DNA of 64,000 bases from Liriodendron chinense (lineage: Eukaryota; Streptophyta; Magnoliopsida; Magnoliales; Magnoliaceae). This document shows positions 55,494 through 64,000 of the stretch, one piece after another; position 1 is the first letter of the stretch; each line of letters opens with the position of its first letter. The stretch lies in contig ML058433.1 in assembly GCA_003013855.2 (NCBI GenBank), positions 4,401,966-4,465,965 on the forward strand, given 5' to 3'. Below the pieces are notes generated by a model, which saw only the letters and a list, made by a program, of their open reading frames with translations, made no database searches and was not told the origin of the DNA. The position numbers were made by a program, and so were the translations under genes.

Positions 55494-56084
55494 GTAAGAA
55501 AAGAAAGAGAGTTGTGAGATGAGAGAGTTTTTGGTGAGCTTAGGTGACTAGAGGAGGAGATCCACCCCATTAAGCCGTCCGATCATCTATCCTAACCGAT
55601 CCAACCGTCCATCTTCGTGGTGAGTGCAATTAGGGAGGACATATGCTCCATTTTAATTGTTTTTCATTTTGGTTGTGGGCCACAAGGGTGGGATCCACCT
55701 TGATATGTGTTTGGTGTGTTTAGATTCGTAGGATGGACCCTATAGTGGCGAAGAGTCCATCTAATGGCCGGATCTTCCCCTTCATTGCTTTCCTTCTTTT
55801 CCTTTCTTCTTTTCCTTTCAACTTTCATGATTTATGGGCTGATGTGGGACTCACAAGTGGGCCACATTATAAGACAGCATGCCCCGCACGCTGTCCAATC
55901 ATGTGGACCACCATGTATGGCCCACCGTGTTAATTATGTCCCATTCAACCTATCCATAATATCACATAGATATGGACGGAGGAAAATACAATTTTTGCTT
56001 GATGCAAAGAGTTTTTTTGGGGCCCACCACGAGGTGGCCGAGCAAATGGATGGAGTGGATTAGCCCCACACGTGCTCCCTGCAA

Positions 56085-56182
<98 letters not shown>

Positions 56183-58100
56183 AATCACCCAACGCTGGAC
56201 GGTTCCAGTGTCTGAGACGTTGTGAACGTCCAGCGTCAGGGACGTTGGGAGGGATAGCTTGGAGGGGGTCCCCACTCTTGGGACCCACCTTGATTTTTGT
56301 GTTAAAACCACACCGTCCATCTGTTTCCCCGGATCATTTTAGCGCCAGGGCCCAAACTTGAATCAGATCCAAATCTCAAGTGGACCGCACCACCTGAAAC
56401 AGTGGAGTTAAAGACTTCTACTGTCGAAATTTCTCTGGCCCATCTTGCAGTTTGTAGACCTCATAACCTGTCCAATATTGGACTCGTTGGGTCCCCCATG
56501 AGCTGGTGAACATGATAGACGGAGTGGATCGTCATCATGTGGGCCCTACTTGCTAATATCGAGAAGAAAAAGAAAACAAAAAAAGAAGAAGAAGAACAAA
56601 GGACCAGCGTTGAACGCTAGCCTCTCTCTCCGCGTCAGGGCGCTGGAGTAGCCAGCGTCCATGGACGCTGGGCTCCTTGGCCGCCCAGCAGTGGCCCACC
56701 TCGTGGGACCCACCATGATGTATTTGTTTTATCCAAGCCGTCCATCTGTTTTCCCAGATCATTTCAGGGCCCAAACCCGAAGACCAAGAAGATCCAGATC
56801 TTGGGTGGGCCTCACCACAGAAAACAGTGAGGATGAATGCCTACGGTTGAAACCTTTTTAGGGCCCACCATTATGATGGTCTTCCATCTAAACCTGTCCA
56901 TCAGGTCACGCAGGTTTGAATGGAAAACACAAGTATCAGCTGGGTCCAATACCTCAATGGACCACTTCATGGGAAGCAGTGGGAATGAACGGCCACCGTT
57001 GGAAACCGTTGGGGCTGCTGTACACGTGTGGAGCCCCACCATAACGTTTATTCCCATCTAACCTGTTGCTAAGGTCACACAGACCTGGATGGATGGAAAA
57101 TACATATATCAGCTCGGTCCAAAACTTTTGGGGGGCCATGAGTGTGGCCCACGCTGAAGGCAGCGTGCTGGACACGCTGTCCAGTAGTGGCCCACCTCGT
57201 GGGACCCACCATGCCCAGCCGTCCATCCATTTTGCTATATCATTTCAGGGCATGGGCCCACAGATGAACCATGTACACGTCTCATGTGGGCCACAGCATT
57301 TGGAATGGTGAAGGCAATGATGTCCACCGTTGAAACCTTCCTATGGCCACATGATGTTTACATGCCACCCAGACCTGTGACACAGGTCTGGGTGAAGGGA
57401 AATCACAAAATATCAGCTTTATCCAGAACTTTTGTGACCCAGGTGGGTTCCACGCTCGTCTAGCAGGTGGCCCACCTTATGGGTCCCACATGATGTATGT
57501 GTCTGATCGAGGCCGTCCTCTCTTGGGCCTACCTATGATTTGTATGTTTTATCCATGTCATCCAGATACAGGGACCCACCTTGAGTATGTATTAATCCAC
57601 GCCGATGGATAGTGGACTGTCGAAATCATCCATCAGTCTAGAGGGTGGGGCCGGCTGTAGCAGTCCACCTTGATGATGCGTTGTATACACACCTCATTAC
57701 GGTGCTCGATCCGCCGGTCACCTTAGACCAGCATGATGCATGTGTTTTATACACAAATGCTCAGCATGTGGGCCACTGTGGTGCTCACTTTGAAGTATGT
57801 ATTGCACATTCATATTGTCCATGTGTTGGACAAATCATTTTAGGGTATAAGCCCGAAAAGGAGGCTGATCCGTAGCTTAGGTAGACCCCTCGCTAGACAG
57901 TAGGGGCTGGCCATATGGTCCAGCTTATGGGCCATCATTGATGTCCCATTGGAGGCCACCAGGGCCTATCTTGATGTATTCATGCCGTGCATCGGTCCTT
58001 CTAGCCCATTTTGTTGCGTATGATGGGCCGATTCAAGTCTCAAGTGGGCCATGCCACGTAGACTCTTCTATTATTAGTAGGACCCTCTATTCAGATCCCA
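55200..58100. repeat. GGGCCCACC-type degenerate repeat array
   Basis: Units of about 160-200 bp recur, e.g. from 56278, 56704, 56869 and 57199. Each has GGGACCCACC(A/T)TGAT, CCGTCCATC, TTTTAGGGC or TTCAGGGC, AAACAGTG and CCGTTGAAAC. GTGGGCCCCAC lies at 55213-55223. The blocks match the repeats at 12960-13960. Many open frames on both strands are accidental. The array is within the solo LTR. Confidence 0.75.
56089..56177. repeat. (AT)n microsatellite
   Basis: About 90 bp of uninterrupted AT repeats. The open frames rich in Ile-Tyr across it are by-products. Confidence 0.97.
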
Positions 58101-59159
58101 CTCCCTATATATTCGACCAGTTGAGGCCGATTATCACATGATACGCTTGAAACATGATAATATACTTAGCCTAGTATGTCACACTGATAATATGCTTAGT
58201 GTAATGAATATCATGCCCATTCATTTGTGCATACGCATCATATGTATGCCTGACTGTGGATGATGTTGAATATAGCATATGCCTTACAGCATGTCTTATA
58301 GCTTGAGATACTTAGGGGACCCGTATGAGATAGGGTCACCCCATATGATCGCGCGGTATGCGCAGGTTTGGTGCATGGCTTTGATAGTATGACTCATGCA
58401 TCTCGCATTATACATGTCATGATCAGATTCTCACCCCAGCGGCATCGGGGTTGCAACCACCACAGTCACATCGTGGATGGTAGAAATGGACACCGGAAAT
58501 ATGTTCTAGCACTTGGGCGCCAAAGATGTCCTTGGGTGAAAGTCCCTAAACCCTGTGGTACCAGTAAGATGCTCCAATGTCTAGACCGAGTGGATTTATG
58601 AGCGCATGAGGGCCAAATACCAGTAGGCCGCGTCACCCACTGTGTCGGGATCGGTTGGAAGGGGGTGTGACCTTACCCGCCCGGGTGCAGAGGGCTATAT
58701 ACTAGGTTGAGTCTGACCAGCTCATGAATGGGTTCGCTATCGACAAGTCGGGTGGATTTTCTTGTTTGTCATTAATAAGGCGGATAGTGAGGTCTCTTCC
58801 ACTCGCTTGGTTATGCGCGCAATGGGCGGCAACCAATGTCAGGAGTGTACTAGACCCCGGTGATGTCCCAGTTGTAAACCGTATGATATATGGCAGTCGA
58901 GGATTGACATGCGCACATTGCATCTTTAGCATATGACAGTCGGCCATATAGGCCCCTTGCATTGCATAGCCTTGGGACGGCTAATAACATTCATAGACTT
59001 GGTAGTGTAGCCTCCATCATTTCCGCTTACTCTGATATCTATATACCTGTCATATGCATTGCGCACACACCACGCACTCTCTAAGCTTCATAGTAAGCTT
59101 ATGCACGTCGTTTACGTGCAGGACATACTATAGCGCGACAGCAGTGAGACAAGGGCGCG

Positions 59160-59167
59160 CATTTGAT
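59160..59167. other. Target-site duplication CATTTGAT, left copy
   Basis: Perfect 8-bp match to 61393-61400, flanking CAAGGTGTGCC...GGGACACCTTG. Confidence 0.94.
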
Positions 59168-61392
59168 CAAGGTGTGCCAAAACGGTTACGTATCGGCCGT
59201 ATCGGCCGATACGTAACGGAAACGGCTGACGCCATTACGCGATACGGGGTCCAAAACGGGGACCCCCAAAATTTTGACCCGTAACGGCCGTTACGCCCCA
59301 AAACGGCCGTTACGCCCCCCGTAACGGTCGGAAAATGGGTAGTTTTTTTTTTATATATATAAATCTGATTTTTTTATTTTTTCACACTTTTCTTCTCCCA
59401 TTTCTTTTCTAATCTATTCTTTTGCTAAAAACCAGTGTTTGCAGATCGGCCTATTTTACTATATCGGTTACATACACAAGAGTCCCCATTTTGTAGAAAA
59501 AAATGACTTTTTTTTCGATTTTCTTCTAGCTTGACCCGCGTTCCGACTCTGCGTAGGGGTCATAGTTTGTTAAGTCCAGTTAGCTATTTTCTAGATTTTA
59601 TTGAATCCTCATATAGATCTAGGTCATATAGGATAGCTTGCATTGCGTTGAAGTTCAATAGTCAAAACTGCATTTGGAGGATACTCATTCAGTCAAAACT
59701 AGAATATTTCTCAACTCTCTTGCTTGTTTTACTTTGTCAATGCATTGGTTGTGCTTACATTAATGTCTTGTTACATTTGTATATATTATGGAATCAATTT
59801 AAACAATAGTTGCATCAATTCAGTCAGATAGCGCATAGCTTAGGATCCTTTTACAAAGGAACTCCATTATGTGGACTTTTTTTTTTATACATATTATGAT
59901 TTAAATGTGTGTATTGAGGTCCATTTTAACAATCCCTGAAGTTTCATTGAAAAATTCAATCAATTTCCCAATGTTTTCCCCATGTTTCCCAAAAAGTGCG
60001 ATAGATTCCGCGATACAACAGATATGTGTATCTTATAAAATGTGTTTAAAGGTTGGATAGTATGTGTTACTTATAATCAGTGTTCGAAGTTTCGGTATCG
60101 CTACAAGTTTCGCTAGCCGGGGATACGGAAACAATATCGATATCGCCGATAATATCGTTGATAACCGGAAATGCGGGGAAAATGGGAAAAACAGTGGAAT
60201 TTTTCAATGAAACCTCAAGAGTTGATAAAATACACATAGTTACATATTTAAGAATAAAAAATTTGCATAAAGAATACATACATAATATGTTTCTATTTAA
60301 TGGGGGCCTAAAAGCATGTGCTACCGTAAGAAGTCAGTCCAATCACCTCATCCATCCAAAATCTGAACTTCCATCCAAACATCCATTGATATTTCAAAAT
60401 ATCGGCAACACATGAAATTTCCAAACAAATCTTTAACAACTGAAAAAGAAGCTAAAGATTGTGGTCTCGTTATTGCCATGTTGCGATAATGATAATATTG
60501 TGATATTATCAATGTTATCGTCAACAAATTGAGTGCTGCATACAACCATGCACCCATAAAAAATATGAATTGGGAATTTTTTAAATATATAGATTTTTAG
60601 TGATATTATCGAAATATTGCAAATAAATTGACGATACAAGCGACACTTGGAATTTACACAGTAAAAAATATTGGCGATACACCAACGAGATCAATGTATT
60701 GACAATACAAACGACGCTTGGAATTTACACAATTGAAAACATTGACGATATCAATTCATTGGTAATATTTAGTGATACATCACCGATATTAAGAATTTTT
60801 AATACTATCAGTGTTATCGGTATCGCTACCAGTGTTATCGGTGTCGCTGAGCTAGAAATAGAGATAATATCGGAGATATTTCGATAATATCGGAGCTAAT
60901 GCAAACACTGCTTATAATAGAATATAATCATGTGCATTTTACAGATTATGCACATGGTTTGTTATTTTTTTTGGTATATTTTTAATTTCAGAATAATTTT
61001 AAAAATTAGGGAAAATCATTTTTTTCAAAAAAAAATTCTGGTTTAAAGGTTGGATAATATGTGTTACTTATAATAGACAGTTAGAAATTTGAATTTATAA
61101 GTTTTGCAGTTAATTCCAGGTTATCAGCTTCATAAATTCATCAGACAACTCGATACAGCTTTTTCACCAAAGAGTAGACCGCTTCACCACCATAAACATG
61201 TTTAAAATTATAAATGAATGCATATTTGGGATGTTTGGAATTTTCTGGATTTAATCCATATTTTTTTAGAATTTTTTGGCAAAAAAAAAAAAATTGGACC
61301 GTTAGGGCGGGTGTATCGGCCGATACGGCCTGTATCCGTATCGGAAACGGTGGGCACCGTTACGCCCACCGATACCGCTACGGGACACCTTG
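59168..61392 (+). mobile_element. hAT deletion derivative of the 46447 family
   Basis: Termini CAAGGTGTGCC and GGGACACCTTG lie in a perfect 8-bp duplication. The left part shares TTTTCTAATCTATTCTTTTGCTAAAA-type DNA with 46600-46650. The right part (60911-61392) shares the tandem-array unit and the last 300 bp of the autonomous element. The whole transposase is missing, so it is a non-autonomous internal-deletion copy. It also has a partial CAGTGTTTGCAG MITE from 59433 and a complete one at 60078-60910. Confidence 0.9.
60078..60910. mobile_element. hAT MITE inside the hAT derivative
   Basis: The left end is CAGTGTTCGAAGTTTCGG, the right end GCTAATGCAAACACTG, with the perfect duplication CTTATAAT at 60070-60077 and 60911-60918. 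The empty site is seen in the tandem array near 47780 (ACTTATAGTAGAAC). The interior is non-coding, with repeated TATCGATAT, GATATTATCG and CAGTGTTATCGGT words. Confidence 0.93.
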
Positions 61393-61517
61393 CATTTGAT
61401 CTTTCAGCTTTTAGTTACGCAATGTATTTCTTTTTTTCCAACACTGTACTCAAAAGATTATTTTAGTGTACATGTGATGTGATACTTTTTGGTTTGGTAT
61501 ACTTGTGTTTATGCTCA

Positions 61518-61518
<1 letters not shown>

Positions 61519-61558
<40 letters not shown>
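61519..61558. repeat. Poly-A tract
   Basis: A run of about 38 A near the right end of the solo LTR; the Lys-rich and Phe-rich open frames over it are artefacts. Confidence 0.95.
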
Positions 61559-61560
<2 letters not shown>

Positions 61561-61711
61561 TTTACCCTGAAAATCCTCCTTGTGGGATCCCAGGATCGGA
61601 ACCTGGCGTATGGAAGCTAGGAGCCAAGAATGGGGTACCACAGAGGCTGTCGGCACCGGATTCGACGGCCGGGAATTTTGTGAGCCCGGTCCCCGAGTTT
61701 GGGGCGTGACA

Positions 61712-62610
61712 CAATCATAAGCAAAATGGTCATTAGCCACAACAGTTGAAACATTGAGTGGGCTCACCTGCTTGTGGGCTTGCACCAGCAACTCCCTTTC
61801 CTTTGAGATCTCTCTGAGTAGTTGGAGTGCTAGTAGTGGGTTTTAGTTGACTGTAGGCCTAGCTCTAGAAGGTGCTTCCCTAGCATTGGACTCTCGAGGT
61901 TCAAACTGTCTACCCATCTGCGGTTTCAGGTACTGCTCTAGCTCTTGCACCAATTGGTAGGCATGCTCCAAATTGCTAGCCTCATGAGCACGCAACTCTT
62001 GCTGTAAATTGGATCTGAGGCCCATCTTGAATCTAGAAAGGGTAACCATAGGATCCTCATTGATGTTACGCCGCATCATATACTCCTCAAATTTTGCGAT
62101 GTAATCCACAACTGGCATGAATCCCTGGCGAAGGAATTGTCATTGATCCATCAACCTCTGTTGATAAGAGAGGGGAAGGTACTTCTCCTTCAATGTCTCC
62201 TTCATTTCAACCAAATGATCAATTGGAACTTGATCTGTTCTTTCCAACTTGCGGTCAAGGTCGGTCCAAAATAATTTAGCCTGGCCCACCAACTTCATCT
62301 TGGCGAACCTCACACGACGGTCCTTAGACATGGTGTACCACTCAAAATATTAGTCCATCTCTGCTAACCAATCGAGGAAGGCCTTTGGGTTTAGACGACC
62401 GTCAAAACTGGAGGTCTCAACCTTGACACACTTGAGGATATACCCCATGGTGGCCCAAACCTCTGCCATGGCCTCTTCCAACATCTACTCCATGACCTCT
62501 TGCAGATTGTCTCCCGCACCTCCCACTTGGGATTGACCATCTTCCCCAGGGTTGAGGTTAGCCTGATTGGATGCCTTTAATTACGTGATGTGATTCTAAG
62601 TGGCTCTATT
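61712..62610 (-). pseudogene. Second chromovirus gag, interrupted at its zinc knuckle
   Basis: Read leftwards: MSKDRRVRFAKMKLVGQAKL, WTDLDRKLERTDQVPIDHLV, EMKETLKEKYLPLSYQQRLM, then DYIAKFEEYMMRRNINEDPM and AYQLVQELEQYLKPQMG, and the first part of a knuckle. It breaks at CAATC, where the 6.7-kb insertion sits; DCPSKM resumes at 54963. It is closely similar to the plus-strand chromovirus gag at 30.4-31.7 kb. A few frame changes are present. Beyond about 62330 to the right the N-terminal part is decayed. Confidence 0.88.
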
Positions 62611-62733
62611 TTGGGCCTCGACGGCATCTAGACGCCGGAGTTGTTGTTCAGAGTCTCAAGAACCTGATCCTGATTGTGGTGGTGATGTGTAATCCAAAAC
62701 CACAACCAGAATATGTGGGCATAAACAAGGGAC

Positions 62734-62746
62734 GACTCTAATATGA
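62734..62746 (-). other. Likely primer binding site of second chromovirus
   Basis: The minus strand reads TCATATTAGAGTC, two changes from TGGTATCAGAGC at the corresponding place upstream of gag. Confidence 0.5.
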
Positions 62747-64000
62747 AATTTGAGACCCACGAAATTTGAGACCCACTGTGGTGGTAATATGCACAACAAC
62801 CATAAACCACAAGCATGTAATGAAGGAACTACAAAATCTCAAAGGTCGAGACCCACGGAAGGTAGAACTTCCATCTCCAAGCATAGGGTTAATCATAAAA
62901 TCAAAAGATGGGGCTCTAGGGTTCTTGGGGTATGGTTGAAATTAGGAATTAATGGGAATTAGGGTTAGGGTTTAGGTGGTTTGGGAATTAGGGATTTAGG
63001 TATTTAAGGCCATGGGAAAGCTGACAATCGGATTTGGGCGAAAATGGATTATTAGATTTGAAAGTTGTGTGAGATTAAGTTAGGTTTAAAGGATTCGGAT
63101 GGAAAAAGTTGGAGTTTTGGGGAAAAAAGAGGTTTAAGGCGGAGGGGGCTCCGTCGAATGAAAAGGGACTCAAGAATCTAAGGGTTTTTGGTTTGGATTC
63201 AAGAGAAGATTAAAAGTCTTCAAACAGATGAAAAACAATAATCATACATACCCGAAATTGAAGAGAAGAGAAAGAGAAAGAGAAGAAGGATAGAGGAAGG
63301 ATAGTCGGCATCACACCAAAAGGGCTCCAATCACTGGAGGGTTCATGCTCATCTCAAGTAATGAAAGGTTTTCTCTCAGTATTCAACATAACATAATAGA
63401 AAATAGGGTTTCTAACAAGGTTTATATAATCCACGTCTGGAAAAAAGTGCACTAAAGTGCCTAAATAATAATAAAATAACAAAATGACACTTCAAATAAA
63501 ACGACCCATGCGTGCAATCGGACCGTTCAACGGGACTATCAGACTCGGATTGTCCATGTGCAGTACGCACCCTTAGACCTTGAAACCCCCGCCATATTGA
63601 CCGCCACATCCCCAAAATTGTGGAGGTACAAACTGTTCGTGTGTGATGCTCTATTTGTGAGATACATTGCAAAGAACCCAAGAACTCAAGTGCACGGAGA
63701 ACCGCACATGTACACACCTTTTATGGGCTTGGGCCCATAGCCCATGGACCCATTCTAGGAAGCCCGCTCCATGCCTTGGTGGAGAATGTCAACACTCTCC
63801 ACTCAACCCACATATGAGCATGATGTCATGGTCCACTCACCACACATGCACCACATGCACATGACGCCTCACCCCACTCATACCACAAGCACATTCTCTA
63901 TGTGACACCTCACACCACATGCACATTCTCCTTGTGACACATCACCCTCCCATGCATAAGCTATGGCCATGCAATGTCATCATACCCCACTAAGTAGCTA
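62747..64000 (-). repeat. Probable 5' LTR of second chromovirus
   Basis: Non-coding, upstream of the primer site. The minus strand has a TATA-type TTATATAAAC at 63419-63428 followed by a transcribed-leader-like segment. The U3 side (63780-63960) has short CACCACATGCACATTCTC...TGTGACAC repeats. The LTR start is not seen and may be beyond 64000. Confidence 0.5.

Larger units (their letters stand above)
54964..61711. mobile_element. LTR-bounded insertion, probably a giant solo LTR with nested hAT
   Basis: Starts TGTAACACCCG and ends TTTGGGGCGTGACA, with the CAATC duplication. Subtracting the hAT element at 59168-61392 leaves about 4.5 kb. No gag, RT or integrase is found, and no internal LTR pair was noticed, so a solo LTR is the best reading. 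It contains GGGCCC-type repeats (55200-58100), a (GA)n at 55453-55493 and an (AT)n at 56089-56177. The end sequences match the other solo LTRs. Confidence 0.82.

Noticed and set aside
55972..56320. Ile-Tyr-rich open frames
   Set aside because: Pure translation of an AT microsatellite.
57066..58141. Open frames in the GGGCCC repeat array
   Set aside because: No conserved protein between the repeat units; units drift in frame.
61479..61791. Lys-rich and Phe-rich open frames
   Set aside because: Caused by the 38-A tract next to LTR end sequence.

Overview
This window looks like transposon-dominated nuclear DNA from a flowering plant. It is AT-rich and full of Ty3/gypsy and Ty1/copia retroelements, hAT DNA transposons, plant-type microsatellites and GT/AG introns. 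There is no operon-like packing, Shine-Dalgarno spacing, CRISPR array or phage module. I cannot name the species. Abundant GTGGGCCCCAC-type repeats fit large woody angiosperm genomes I have seen, but that is only an impression.

One host gene can be supported. It is on the minus strand and four 3'-terminal coding exons are visible (39484-39410, 39288-39075, 37919-37859, 15906-15572). Reading phases agree at the three junctions between them. They encode a PPR-like segment followed by a C-terminal SMR (MutS2-related) domain, and the whole resembles the chloroplast PPR-SMR proteins. The last intron is about 21.95 kb and cuts the SMR domain; it is filled with nested transposable elements. Upstream exons were not found.

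Layout, left to right. 1-3608: degenerate Athila-like gypsy element (minus) with gag, primer site and one LTR. 3609-5600: non-coding, with three copies of a ~171-bp satellite-like repeat and a cluster of ACATGCGCC motifs. 5610-12640: Tat-like gypsy gag-pol (minus), split in reverse transcriptase by a 3.0-kb solo LTR (6170-9188, TSD GATTG). 12640-14586: LTR/leader material and GGGCCC-rich repeats. 14587-15255: hAT-like element with a perfect 8-bp TSD. 15572-39484: the host gene. Its long intron holds a shredded copia element (gag, integrase, RT and RNase H pieces scattered from 28.3 to 17.8 kb), a 2.85-kb solo LTR (23024-25874), decayed LTR-like blocks, hAT MITEs, and a 6.8-kb chromovirus (29235-36034, TSD CATGT) nested inside the copia 5' LTR.

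Further right are a 2.8-kb solo LTR (42921-45719) and a 5.4-kb decayed autonomous hAT element with a BED/DUF659/hAT-C transposase (46447-51854). Next comes a second chromovirus gag (minus, 62610-61712). It is interrupted at its zinc knuckle by a 6.7-kb LTR-bounded insertion (54964-61711, TSD CAATC), which itself carries a deletion derivative of the hAT element (59168-61392) with another MITE inside it (60078-60910).

The elements do not act together as a pathway. The readable story is layered insertion history, resolved by target-site duplications. I see no convincing new gene system. The most unusual signals are self-complementary cassettes in several unrelated LTRs, arrays of TCP-consensus-like GTGGGNCCCAC sites carried by repeats, long G/C homopolymers, and a host SMR domain split by a 22-kb transposon-packed intron.
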